In this document: in pieces, positions 35,566-44,197 of the stretch | How the letters are laid out: the number at the start of each line of letters is the position of its first letter | Numbering within the stretch: the stretch's first letter is position 1 | Assembly: GCF_019355935.1 (NCBI RefSeq) | Contig: NZ_CP079925.1 | Location: forward strand, 3,410,001-3,474,000 | Length of the DNA stretch: 64,000 nt | Source of the DNA: Comamonas sp. Y33R10-2 | Lineage (GTDB): Bacteria > Pseudomonadota > Gammaproteobacteria > Burkholderiales > Burkholderiaceae_C | Direction: 5' to 3' | The notes under the pieces: generated by a model | Databases searched by the model: none | What the model was told of the DNA's origin: nothing | What the model saw: only the letters and a program-made list of their open reading frames with translations | Program-made: the position numbers and the translations under genes

Positions 35566-38475
35566 TTACTGACAGGCTTCGCAGCCCGGATCGTCAATCG
35601 CGCAGAACTTGATGTCTGTAGCAGGTGCCTGAGCACGTGCTGCAGCAACTGCTGCGTCCAGTGCGCTGACTGCAGGCTTTGCAGCGGGTGCAGCAGCAGC
35701 CGGAGCTGCGGAAGACACGGCATTCAGCGTGCGGCTTTGCACGGTAGATTTTTCAATCTGAGTCGCGCTGGTGGTGCGCAGGTAGTACGTAGTCTTGAGG
35801 CCACGAATCCAAGCGAGCATGTAGGTGTCATGCAGCTTCTTGCCCGATGCGCCAGCCATGTAGATGTTCAGGCTTTGGGCCTGATCGATCCACTTTTGGC
35901 GACGCGAGGCAGCTTCCACCAACCATTCTGGCGCAACTTCAAACGCGGTGGCGTAGAGGTCTTTGACCTCTTCTGGCACACGGTCAATGGCGCGCAGCGA
36001 GCCGTCGAAGTGCTTCAAGTCCATGACCATCACATCGTCCCACAGGCCCAGGCGCTTCAGGTCACGAACCAAGTACTGGTTGATGACGGTGAATTCGCCA
36101 GACAGGTTGGACTTCACGGATAGGTTGCCAAACGATGGCTCAATCGATGCATCCACGCCCACGATGTTGGAGATGGTGGCTGTCGGTGCAATGGCCACGC
36201 AATTGCTGTTGCGCATGCCATCCTTGGCGATTTTTGCGCGCAGAGCGTCCCAATCCATGGTGGCAGAGCGGTCCACTTCCACATAGCCGCCACGGGCTTT
36301 TTCCAGCAGCTTCAGAGTGTCGTGGGGCAGGATGCCCTGATCCCACAGCGAGCCCTTGAAGGTGGAGTAAGTGCCGCGCTCTTTGGACAACTCGGTCGAG
36401 GCCCAGTAGGCGTAGTAGCAGATCGCTTCCATGGCTTGGTCGGCAAACTCAACCGCACCTTCGCTGGCGTAGGACGTACGCATTTCATACAGCGAATCTT
36501 GGAAGCCCATCAGGCCCATGCCCACAGGGCGGTGGCGCAGATTGGATTCCTTGGCCTTGGGCACGGCGTAGTAGTTGATGTCGATCACGTTGTCCAGCAT
36601 GCGCATGGCGGTGGTGACCGTCTTGCGCAGCTTTTCGTGGTCGATCTTGCCGTCCTTGATGTGCTGAACCAGATTCACGGAGCCGAGGTTACAGACCGCG
36701 GTTTCGGTGTCGCTAGTGTTAAGCGTGATCTCGGTGCACAGGTTGGACGAGTGCACCACGCCCACGTGTTGCTGGGGCGAGCGGATGTTGCAAGGATCCT
36801 TGAAGGTGATCCAAGGGTGGCCAGTCTCGAACAGCATCGAGAGCATCTTGCGCCACAGGTCGTTGGCCGCCAGTGTCTTGTGCAGCTTGAGCTCGCCAGC
36901 GGCAGCCTTGGCTTCGTAGGCCAGATAGGCCTTTTCGAATTCGGTACCAAACAGGTCGTGCAGATCTGGCACGTCGCAGGGCGAGAACAAAGTCCAGTTG
37001 CCCTTTTCAATCACGCGCTTCATGAACAGGTCTGGAATCCAGTTGGCCGTGTTCATGTCATGAGTGCGGCGACGGTCATCGCCGGTGTTCTTGCGCAGCT
37101 CCAGGAATTCTTCAATGTCCAGGTGCCATGTTTCCAGATAGGTACAGACAGCGCCCTTACGCTTGCCACCTTGGTTCACGGCCACAGCGGTGTCGTTGAC
37201 GACCTTGAGGAAAGGCACAACGCCTTGCGACTCGCCGTTCGTGCCCTTGATGCGCGAACCCAGAGCACGCACACGTGTCCAGTCATTGCCCAGACCGCCC
37301 GCAAATTTGGACAGCAGAGCGTTTTCTTTGATGGACTCGTAGATGCCGTCCAGATCATCCGGTACGGTGGTCAGGTAGCACGACGACAGTTGCGAGCGCA
37401 ATGTGCCGCTGTTGAACAACGTGGGGGTGGACGACATGAAGTCGAACGAAGACAGCAGCTCGTAGAACTCGATGGCGCGGGCATTGCGGTCATCTTCTTG
37501 CAGCGCCAAGCCCATGGCTACGCGCATGAAGAAGGATTGGGGCAGCTCGATGCGGGTCTTCTTGACGTGCAAGAAATAGCGGTCATACAGAGTTTGTAGA
37601 CCCAGGTAGTCGAACTGTTCGTCGCGCTCGGCCTTCAGGGCCTTGGCCAGACGGGGTAGGTCGTAGTTCAGCAACTCAGGGTTGAGCAGTTCGTTATCGA
37701 CACCCTTTTGGATGAAGCCGGGGAAATATTCAGCGTAGGCCGCTTGCATGTCCGAGGGCTGTACATCACGCAGCATGACTTCGCGCACGATGGTGTGCAG
37801 CAGCAGGCGGGCGGTGACGTAGGTGTAATCGGGGTCTTTTTCGATCAGCGTACGGGCGGCCAAGATGGACGCTTTGTGGACTTCAGCCAGAGGCACGCCG
37901 TCGTACAGGTTGCGTAGCGTCTCTGCCAAGACAGGGGCTGCCTGAATGTCGGCATTGAGGTTGCGGCAGGACGCCTGGATCAGGGTTTCGAGGCGTTCCA
38001 TATTCAGAGGGATGCGCTGGCCGTTTTCGGTCACATGTAGCACGGGCTTGGCGGAAGCGGCCGCTGCAGTAATGGCGGCGGCCTTCTTTTGCTCGGCACG
38101 CTCTTGATTGCGGCGCTCGCGGTACAGCACATAGGCGCGGGCCACATCTTGGTGACCGGCGCGCATCAGGCCCAGCTCGACTTGGTCTTGCACGTCTTCA
38201 ATATGGAAGGTGCCGCCATTAGGGCGCGAGCGCAGCAGGGCGCGAACAACGCCTTCGGTCAATTCGTTGACGGTATCGCGAACGCTGGCAGACGCAGCGC
38301 CTTGTGCGCCACGCACGGCCAGAAACGCCTTGGTCAGTGCCACGGCAATCTTCTGGGGAGTGAACGCCACCACATCACCGCTGCGGCGGATGATCTGGTA
38401 GTTGTCATTGGGGGAGGAAGAATCAGCTGCGCTGACAGGCGCGGCAGAAGGCAGTGAGTTCAACGCTTCTTGCAT
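35566..38475 (-). CDS. nrdA: NrdA, class I ribonucleotide reductase alpha subunit
   Basis: Catalytic subunit reducing ribonucleoside diphosphates. The 969-aa protein has an ATP-cone at about residues 27-115 (QIIRRSGDVVAFTPQKIA), a second cone-like segment (NGQRIPLNMERLETLIQA), SSCYLTTVPDDLDGIYE, the active-site NLCTEITLNTSDTETAVCNLGSVNL, PTATISNIVGVDASIEPSFGN and a C-terminal CEACQ with redox cysteines. GAGGAA lies 5 nt before ATG 38475. The tail before the last residues is Ala/Pro-rich. The large size comes from the two N-terminal cones. Transcribed ahead of nrdB. Confidence 0.96.
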   Translation of the reverse strand: MQEALNSLPSAAPVSAADSSSPNDNYQIIRRSGDVVAFTPQKIAVALTKAFLAVRGAQGAASASVRDTVNELTEGVVRALLRSRPNGGTFHIEDVQDQVELGLMRAGHQDVARAYVLYRERRNQERAEQKKAAAITAAAASAKPVLHVTENGQRIPLNMERLETLIQASCRNLNADIQAAPVLAETLRNLYDGVPLAEVHKASILAARTLIEKDPDYTYVTARLLLHTIVREVMLRDVQPSDMQAAYAEYFPGFIQKGVDNELLNPELLNYDLPRLAKALKAERDEQFDYLGLQTLYDRYFLHVKKTRIELPQSFFMRVAMGLALQEDDRNARAIEFYELLSSFDFMSSTPTLFNSGTLRSQLSSCYLTTVPDDLDGIYESIKENALLSKFAGGLGNDWTRVRALGSRIKGTNGESQGVVPFLKVVNDTAVAVNQGGKRKGAVCTYLETWHLDIEEFLELRKNTGDDRRRTHDMNTANWIPDLFMKRVIEKGNWTLFSPCDVPDLHDLFGTEFEKAYLAYEAKAAAGELKLHKTLAANDLWRKMLSMLFETGHPWITFKDPCNIRSPQQHVGVVHSSNLCTEITLNTSDTETAVCNLGSVNLVQHIKDGKIDHEKLRKTVTTAMRMLDNVIDINYYAVPKAKESNLRHRPVGMGLMGFQDSLYEMRTSYASEGAVEFADQAMEAICYYAYWASTELSKERGTYSTFKGSLWDQGILPHDTLKLLEKARGGYVEVDRSATMDWDALRAKIAKDGMRNSNCVAIAPTATISNIVGVDASIEPSFGNLSVKSNLSGEFTVINQYLVRDLKRLGLWDDVMVMDLKHFDGSLRAIDRVPEEVKDLYATAFEVAPEWLVEAASRRQKWIDQAQSLNIYMAGASGKKLHDTYMLAWIRGLKTTYYLRTTSATQIEKSTVQSRTLNAVSSAAPAAAAPAAKPAVSALDAAVAAARAQAPATDIKFCAIDDPGCEACQ

Positions 38476-38494
38476 AAGTTCCTCGGAATTAATT

Positions 38495-38503
38495 TGTGGA
38501 TAG
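38495..38503 (-). promoter_or_regulatory. DnaA-box-like site near the nrdA start
   Basis: CTATCCACA on the minus strand matches the DnaA box TTATCCACA at 8 of 9 positions, 20 bp upstream of the nrdA start codon. E. coli nrdAB is known to be DnaA-regulated; binding here is inferred. Confidence 0.45.
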
Positions 38504-38557
38504 CTGGCAAAGGTCTGCCGTCTGGGCAGGCCCTCAAAAACAAGAATTGGCGCCAAG

Positions 38558-38599
38558 GTTTACACATGGTTTGCACAGGGTGTACACAACTTGTAAACA
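38558..38599 (+). promoter_or_regulatory. Four 9-mers at 11-bp spacing upstream of nrdA
   Basis: GTTTACACA (38558), GTTTGCACA (38569), GTGTACACA (38580) and TTGTAAACA (38591) repeat every 11 bp, one helical turn. The first three each end in CACA and resemble DnaA boxes (TTWTNCACA) with one or two mismatches. They lie 83-124 bp before the nrdA start. Confidence 0.5.
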
Positions 38600-38612
38600 C
38601 TAGATGTGGGGT
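38597..38612. promoter_or_regulatory. NrdR-box-like palindrome upstream of nrdA
   Basis: ACACTAGATGTGGGGT matches the NrdR consensus acaCwAtATaTwgtgt at about 12 of 16 positions. A clear second box at 31-32 bp spacing is not seen, so this is tentative. Confidence 0.35.
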
Positions 38613-38990
38613 CTAAGGCGCTCTCAGACACTACCGGTAGTGTATCGCTGTTCAATCTTGCTGACTTGATGAAAGTACTGAAGCGGGCATTTTTGCAGTC
38701 GCTTGACAGCTTGAAAAAAGCCTTCATACCGCATGAAACAAGGGCTGTAGCGTGGTTGCAGTGCTGAAGCTTTCGTGTCGTTAATGTGTAAAAAATTTAC
38801 GTGTTTGATGGAAGCGACAGATGTAGTCAATGTGCCATTGACAGCGATAACTTGCATGTGATTTCAAAAGGCACGGTCTTGGCTATAAAAACAGGAGCGC
38901 CTTGTCCAATTCATTGATGCGTTTCAGGTGCATATATGGCTGCAAGACGCTACAGGCAGGGACGGCATGCTCCTGATAAAGATGCGCACC

Positions 38991-39118
38991 TTAGAGCGGC
39001 TAACACAACTCAGCAAACCGAAGGTTTGCGTTTGAGACGAGGCGCGAAGCCGCAGACAGTACATGCGTACGACAAGGCGAAGCAACGACGTATCAAGCGT
39101 TGCGTTAGCGGCTCTTAG
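38991..39118. repeat. Terminal-inverted-repeat element, 128-bp form
   Basis: Ends CTTAGAGCGGCTAACAC and GCGTTAGCGGCTCTTAG are inverted repeats (14 of 17 matching). Inside is a perfect hairpin GCAAACC-GAA-GGTTTGC (39013-39029) and two GCGAAGC direct repeats 33 bp apart (39044, 39077). The related 94-bp copy at 24132-24225 lacks exactly that interval. There is no coding capacity, so it looks like a MITE or REP-type element. Confidence 0.82.
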
Positions 39119-39140
39119 AGAAGGTAAGGGCGGGATAGCT

Positions 39141-39758
39141 TTAGACGCTGCGGGGCAGCTGCCATGCAAGCGTGCGGCTGTCTGCGCTCAATTTCTGCTG
39201 AAGTTGCGCCCAGTCAAAACCGGGGCCGGGGTCTTGCTTGCGCCCCGGTGCAATATGCTCGTGGCCCGCGATGTAGCGAACTGCGTATTGCGCCGCAATG
39301 CCTTGGCAAAGTTGCTGCAAGGCTTGGTACTGCGGGGCTTCAAAGCTCAGGCCTTCAAGGCCTTCGAGTTCTATGCCAATAGAGTCATCGTTGCAGCGAT
39401 CACGCCCGCGCCATTGGCTGACGCCGGCGTGCCATGCGCGGTCATCGCAACTGACGAATTGCCAGATTTCGCCCTCGCGGGTAATAAAGAAGTGCGATGA
39501 CACTTCCAGCCCGCGAATGCCTTGGTAGTAAGGATGTGCGTCCCAGTCCAACTGATTGCTGAACAGCTGCTGCACTGCACCCGTGCCGTACTGGCCTGGC
39601 GGTAGGCTGATGGAGTGCAGAACGACGAGATCGATTAGCGCTCCATCAGGGCGCGGGCCAAAGTTGGGGGATGCAAGCGGGCGTGCTCGCTGATACCAGC
39701 CGCATGTCCAGTTTGATGGCTGCTGTGTGTCGTGCTTTGCAGGGTCAGGAATTGTCAC
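39141..39758 (-). CDS. ampD: AmpD, 1,6-anhydro-MurNAc-L-Ala amidase
   Basis: Cytoplasmic zinc amidase that cleaves recycled anhydromuropeptides and so keeps AmpR-type regulators off. Zinc ligands are readable as His48 (VVLHSISL), His166 (AGHEHIAPGRK) and Asp176 (QDPGPGF); FFITREGEIWQFV and SIGIELEG are family motifs. Length 205 aa. It overlaps the pilR stop by 4 nt, so it is the last gene of a long minus-strand run. No signal peptide, consistent with AmpD rather than AmiD. Confidence 0.95.
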   Translation of the reverse strand: MTIPDPAKHDTQQPSNWTCGWYQRARPLASPNFGPRPDGALIDLVVLHSISLPPGQYGTGAVQQLFSNQLDWDAHPYYQGIRGLEVSSHFFITREGEIWQFVSCDDRAWHAGVSQWRGRDRCNDDSIGIELEGLEGLSFEAPQYQALQQLCQGIAAQYAVRYIAGHEHIAPGRKQDPGPGFDWAQLQQKLSADSRTLAWQLPRSV

Positions 39759-41254
39759 TTTGCGCCTTCGGCTGGCAGATCAATGTTGAGGCGCTCAATG
39801 CGATAGCGAATCTGGCGCAGGCTAATCCCCAATTTGGCCGCAGCGGCGGTGCGGTTGAATCCGTTGTCTTGCAGCGCCCTAATCAGAATGCTGCGCTCTT
39901 GCTCATCCAGCCAGCCTTGCAGGTTTTCGGGAATGTTGGCGGGGCTGTCAGCGGGGATATTTTGCTGGTCTGCCTGATCGACATTCACTGACAGCTTGGC
40001 AGCGCTGGTGATGCCGGTCACGCTGGCGGGGCTTTCGAGATTTGGCGCAAGACTGCTGGGCGGAATGCGCAGCGGGCCTTCGTCGCCTAGTGCAATGGCG
40101 CGGTGCAGCACGTTTTCCAGCTCGCGCACATTACCGGGCAGGGACAGCTGGGCAATTTGGGCGAGGCTGGTTTCATCCAGCGCTGGCGTGGCAAGCCCAG
40201 ACTCTTTGGCCAGCTTTTTCAGCAGAGCTTGGCACAGTAAGCCGAGGTCTTCGCGGCGCTCACGCAGGGCAGGTAGCTCAATCTCAATGACGTTGAGGCG
40301 GTAGTACAAGTCTTGGCGAAAGTTGCCAGATTGCACTTCTGTGCCTAGGTGGCGGTGAGTGGCGCTGACGATGCGTACATCGACGGTCTCTTCTTGCGTG
40401 CTGCCCAGTGGGCGAATCTTGCGCTCTTGAATGGCGCGCAGCAGCTTGGCCTGCATGGCCAAAGGCAGGTCACCAATTTCGTCAAGAAACAAGGTGCCGC
40501 CCTGAGCGGCCTGAAAGTAGCCGACCCTGTCTTGCGTGGCGCCGGTATATGAGCCTTTGCGGGCGCCGAAGAATTCGGCTTCTAATAAGTTCTCAGGAAT
40601 GGCGCCGCAGTTCACGGCCACCATGGGGCCATTGGCGCGCTGGCTGCAGGCGTGCAGGGCCCGGGCGACCAGCTCTTTGCCGGTGCCGGATTCGCCATGA
40701 ATGAGCACCGGTGCCATGCCTTTGGCCACTTTGGCGATGCGCTGCTTGACCTGTTGCATGGCAACAGAGTTACCAACCAGTGCTTGCAGGGCGCTGTAGT
40801 TGGTGTCTTGGCCGCTGTTGACAGCTGCTGGCGTCGTGTGTGCGGTGCCGGGCTGAGGTACGGCGCCAATGCCTTGAATGGCAGAGGCAACGACTTGGCG
40901 AAACTGACGCAGATCCACGGGCTTGGTCAGATAGTCAAATGCGCCTGCGCGCAAAGCCTCAACAGCGTTTTCTGCCGAGCCGTAGGCGGTCATGACGATG
41001 CAGCGCTCAGTGCGCGACTGATCGCGCAGTTGCTGCAGCAACTCCATGCCTATGCCGTCGGGCAGGCGCATGTCGGTGATGACAACATCAAAGTGCTGAT
41101 TTTGCAGCTGGGCTGAGCCTTCTTGCACTGATCCGGCCGTTTCCACGCGATAGCCTTCCCTGAGCAGGGTCAGCTCATAGAGTGTGCGCAGGTCAGGCTC
41201 GTCGTCGACCACCAAAATGGTGGCATTGGTGGATGCAGTAGGCAAAAAGTTCAC
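39755..41254 (-). CDS. pilR: PilR-like sigma-54-dependent response regulator
   Basis: NtrC-class activator of 499 aa: receiver domain with acceptor Asp61 (VVITDMRLPDG), AAA+ domain with Walker A GESGTGKE at 187-194 and LFLDEIGDLP as Walker B, and a Fis-type HTH (NRTAAAAKLGISLRQIRYRI) at the C-terminus. The sigma-54 contact loop reads GSYTGA at 234-239 rather than the usual GAFTGA. Pairing with the upstream PilS-like kinase suggests control of type IV pilin expression, which is inferred; no pil structural gene is in the window. Confidence 0.9.
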   Translation of the reverse strand: MNFLPTASTNATILVVDDEPDLRTLYELTLLREGYRVETAGSVQEGSAQLQNQHFDVVITDMRLPDGIGMELLQQLRDQSRTERCIVMTAYGSAENAVEALRAGAFDYLTKPVDLRQFRQVVASAIQGIGAVPQPGTAHTTPAAVNSGQDTNYSALQALVGNSVAMQQVKQRIAKVAKGMAPVLIHGESGTGKELVARALHACSQRANGPMVAVNCGAIPENLLEAEFFGARKGSYTGATQDRVGYFQAAQGGTLFLDEIGDLPLAMQAKLLRAIQERKIRPLGSTQEETVDVRIVSATHRHLGTEVQSGNFRQDLYYRLNVIEIELPALRERREDLGLLCQALLKKLAKESGLATPALDETSLAQIAQLSLPGNVRELENVLHRAIALGDEGPLRIPPSSLAPNLESPASVTGITSAAKLSVNVDQADQQNIPADSPANIPENLQGWLDEQERSILIRALQDNGFNRTAAAAKLGISLRQIRYRIERLNIDLPAEGAK

Positions 41255-41259
41255 TAGGC

Positions 41260-43062
41260 TTACACCATGATGGGGTCAAAAAGAGAGGGGCTTTCGAGGC
41301 TCAAGCGGCCGCTGCGCAGGGTTACGACAAATGCATTGCCATCCACATCCCCCTCAGGCGTGTTGCGGCTGAAGCGTAGGTAGCTAATGCTTGCATCGTA
41401 GCGCTGGCATAGCTCTCGGCAGATATACAGGCCGAGTCCGCTAGAGCGGCTTTGCGAGGAGAAAAATGGCTCGAACAAATGGCGCTCGACGCTGGCTTCC
41501 AGCGGTGCGCCATTGCTCCAGACCATAAACCAACAAATATCGTCTTCGGGCAGGCCGTGCATCTGGGTATTGAGCGGGCCACAGCCGCTGACCAGTTGTA
41601 GGCCTGCTTCATTGCCAGCATTGCTGCGGTGGCGCTGAGCATTGTCCAACAGGTTAATCAGCACGCGGCGCAGATGCTCTTCATCAAACACGATATGGCG
41701 TGCTGTTGCGTTGAGCTGAAGCAAAATTTGGCGAGGGGGAGTGGATTGTCCGCGCCACTCGTGGCTGATTTGGGCGAGCAGGAGGTCTAAGGGCAGCGAT
41801 TGGCCGTGATAAGTATCAGCACCTTGCTGCACGCGTGCCAAATTGAGAATCTCTTCTGCAATGCGGGCCAGTCGGTCGGCGTTTTGCCCCACGATACGGC
41901 AAAGCTGCTGGGGCCCGGGCTGGCTCACCAGATCTTCGGCCAGCAGCGCATTGGCTTGTGTAATAGCGGCTAGAGGGTTGCGGATCTCGTGCGCTACGGC
42001 TGCGGACATACGGCCCATAGAGGCCAATTTTTCGGTGCGCAGTTGTGCTTCCATCTCGCGCAGGTCATGCAAAAACATGACGCACAGCGAATGGCTGGGC
42101 TCGGTTTGAGGCTTTTCATCCAAAAATGGCGCAGAAACTTCGGTGATGCGCGTGCGCACATTGATACCCGTGGGGCCGCTATGCTCAGTGGCTTGCAGAT
42201 GAATCGTGGCTGACAAAGGGCGGGCGTGGGCAAAGCTGGCCTGTGCAGAGTCGGCCAAGGGTTCCCACCAGCGATAGGCTTGCAAAGAAAAAGGCTGAGT
42301 GTGCTCAGGCGGAAGGTTGAGCAATTGCAGGGCGGCTGGGTTGGCTTGCAGCACTTGCAAGCTGGAGTCAACCACCAGAACACCATCTGAGAAATGGTTG
42401 ATCACCAAGCTGTTGACTTGCTCCTGAGTTTGGGTGCGCAGGCGATTAAACAGCGACTGAGAGCGCTCACGCCGCACGCGCTTGGCCAGCTCATGTGTGA
42501 GATAGGCCACGCAGAAATAAGCGGCGGAGGAAAATGCGGCCTGATAGTAGGCTTGGGCGGAGTCACTCAGGCCGCTGTGGTAGAGCCAGAAGGTATGGGT
42601 CAGTGTCAGCAGCGTAATGCAGGCTGTGGTGCCAAGCGCTAGCATCAGGCCGCCAAGCGCTGATGAAATCAAGATAGGAATGGCCAGCAAAGCGGTGTAA
42701 TTGAGCGAGCCAACCTGAAATACTTGCAGCAAAAAAATGACTGCAATGTCGACACCAATGACGGGTAGCCATTGCATTGCTGCTCGCGGTGCGGGCAGTT
42801 GCTTGCCCGCGAGCAGGCGCAGCGCGGTGGTCAAGATCAGATAGGCAAAGCAAACTATCCAGACCAGTGGAGAGCTAATATTTTGCAGCTGCTGGTTGAG
42901 TGCCTGCAGCAAGATCAGCACTAGCGCCAGAAAAATGCGGCCGCTTAAAAATGCTTGCCACAGGCGCACAAACGGGGCGTTGAGGCTGGCATCGGCGCGG
43001 CGGCTGATGGCTGTGTCCAGCGGAATAGCGGTGTGTAGCCAAGGAGAGGCGGAATTCACCAT
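41260..43062 (-). CDS. pilS: PilS-like membrane sensor histidine kinase
   Basis: A 600-aa kinase with about six membrane helices in the first 200 residues (starting FLSGRIFLALVLILLQAL), a PAS domain (INHFSDGVLVVDSSLQVLQANPAAL), a HisKA domain with the phosphoacceptor His in MSAAVAHEIRNPLAAITQ, and an HATPase with INLLDNAQRHRSN and SSGLGLYICRELCQRY. Six helices plus one PAS is the PilS layout. Six nt separate it from pilR and three from the PP0621-like gene. Confidence 0.9.
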   Translation of the reverse strand: MVNSASPWLHTAIPLDTAISRRADASLNAPFVRLWQAFLSGRIFLALVLILLQALNQQLQNISSPLVWIVCFAYLILTTALRLLAGKQLPAPRAAMQWLPVIGVDIAVIFLLQVFQVGSLNYTALLAIPILISSALGGLMLALGTTACITLLTLTHTFWLYHSGLSDSAQAYYQAAFSSAAYFCVAYLTHELAKRVRRERSQSLFNRLRTQTQEQVNSLVINHFSDGVLVVDSSLQVLQANPAALQLLNLPPEHTQPFSLQAYRWWEPLADSAQASFAHARPLSATIHLQATEHSGPTGINVRTRITEVSAPFLDEKPQTEPSHSLCVMFLHDLREMEAQLRTEKLASMGRMSAAVAHEIRNPLAAITQANALLAEDLVSQPGPQQLCRIVGQNADRLARIAEEILNLARVQQGADTYHGQSLPLDLLLAQISHEWRGQSTPPRQILLQLNATARHIVFDEEHLRRVLINLLDNAQRHRSNAGNEAGLQLVSGCGPLNTQMHGLPEDDICWFMVWSNGAPLEASVERHLFEPFFSSQSRSSGLGLYICRELCQRYDASISYLRFSRNTPEGDVDGNAFVVTLRSGRLSLESPSLFDPIMV

Positions 43063-43065
43063 CGC

Positions 43066-43335
43066 TTAGTGATCGCCTGTGTTTTGCGGCCCTAAACGGC
43101 GGTGCTCTGCGCTGCAGTAGTGCAGGCTATCGTGACCAGAGGTGGTCTTGGTCACGGCGTCAGCCTGAGGCAGGTGCAGGCCGCAATGGGCGCACTCCAC
43201 CATGTTTTGGGGCTGCTGAAGGGTTGGGGTTGGCGTGGGGGTTGCCGCTTTGCGCTCAGCCACTTCGGCGCGTCGTTTGTTGCGCCAAATGCCGAAGGCC
43301 ACCACGATGACCAGCAAGACGAGTAGGTACTTCAT
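43066..43335 (-). CDS. PP0621-family small membrane protein
   Basis: An 89-aa protein: an N-terminal hydrophobic helix (MKYLLVLLVIVVAFGIW), a basic stretch (RNKRRAEVAERK), a Thr/Pro linker and a C-terminal zinc-ribbon-like part with ECAHCGLHLPQ and HYCSAEHRRLG (three Cys, several His). This is the PP0621 pattern. Function unknown. ATG 43335 overlaps the upstream stop by 4 nt. Confidence 0.82.
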   Translation of the reverse strand: MKYLLVLLVIVVAFGIWRNKRRAEVAERKAATPTPTPTLQQPQNMVECAHCGLHLPQADAVTKTTSGHDSLHYCSAEHRRLGPQNTGDH

Positions 43336-44138
43336 GCAGCGCGCTCCAGCAGAACTTCTGCGACAAAGCGCGAACCTGCATAGGCTAATAATAAAAAGAT
43401 GGCGCCAATATAGAGAACGCGCACTGCGCTGTGCCCGCGCCAGCCAAAGCGGTTGCGGCCAAATAGCAAGACTGCAAAAGTTACCCAAGACAGTAGTGAG
43501 AAAACTGCTTTGTGATTCCACACCCAGCTTTTGCCGTAAAGCTGCTCACCAAAAAACCAGCCGGCTGCCAAAGTAGCCGTCAACAAAATAAAGCCTGCGG
43601 CTACAAAGCGAAAGGTCAGGCGCTCTAAAGTGAGCAGGGGCAGACCACCGTCATGGTCTGCACCTTGGCGCATTTGCCTTTCGGCATGACTCATGAGTGC
43701 ACCGTGCACAACGGCTGCAGCAAAAAGCCCGTAAGAAGCAATACCAAGAGCCAGGTGCAAAGGCAGCCAAGGCGAGGCATCGACATGCAAAGGTGAGCCA
43801 GGAAAGACGGCGGCTAGCAAAACAGCCATGCTGCCCATGATGGACAGCGGCCAGCGCGAGCTGAGTTGAGGATACAACTGCTGCTCGACCACATAAACAG
43901 TCAGCACCAGCCATGCGGTGATGGAGAGTGCAGGCGCGAACCCGAAGCGCGGAAAACCGCCTAGAAGGCCCCAGCCTAAAAATAGGGCGTGCAAGCCCCA
44001 GGCCAGAAGCAGGCTGTGACGTGCGCCTTTTTCTTGCAGGCTTTTGGTGGCAAGAGCGGGAATGGCGTAGGCCAAGGCTGCCGCAATGGCCAAAATCCAA
44101 GCCATGGGGCTGGCTACGGTGAGCATTTGGGAGAGCAT
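43332..44138 (-). CDS. CcsA/YpjD-like cytochrome c assembly family membrane protein
   Basis: About eight hydrophobic segments in 268 aa. The C-terminal part with WVWNHKAVFSLLSWVTFAVLL and conserved His residues (WLPLHLALGIASYG, VVHGALMSHAE) fits the CcsA/HemX/YpjD family. In E. coli ypjD is next to ffh; here ffh is 5 kb away with two signalling genes between. True heme handling is not established for YpjD. ATG 44138 is preferred; 44168 is in frame upstream. Confidence 0.82.
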   Translation of the reverse strand: MLSQMLTVASPMAWILAIAAALAYAIPALATKSLQEKGARHSLLLAWGLHALFLGWGLLGGFPRFGFAPALSITAWLVLTVYVVEQQLYPQLSSRWPLSIMGSMAVLLAAVFPGSPLHVDASPWLPLHLALGIASYGLFAAAVVHGALMSHAERQMRQGADHDGGLPLLTLERLTFRFVAAGFILLTATLAAGWFFGEQLYGKSWVWNHKAVFSLLSWVTFAVLLFGRNRFGWRGHSAVRVLYIGAIFLLLAYAGSRFVAEVLLERAA

Positions 44139-44197
44139 GCTTTCAATGATAGTGCGGCTGGCCGGCACTCATCTTTTGATGGATGAGTGCGAAAGAG

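Larger units (their letters stand above)
38476..38990. other. Upstream region of nrdA, 515 bp
   Basis: No convincing gene. The first 140 bp next to nrdA hold several DnaA-box-like 9-mers and an NrdR-box-like palindrome. The rest has no recognised feature; a 77-codon minus-strand frame at 38624-38857 has no family features. Confidence 0.6.

Noticed and set aside
36322..37599. 425-codon plus-strand frame opposite nrdA
   Set aside because: Lies wholly inside the conserved nrdA gene and lacks recognisable motifs.
38624..38857. 77-codon minus-strand frame upstream of nrdA
   Set aside because: No ribosome site, no motif, no neighbour support; probably chance.
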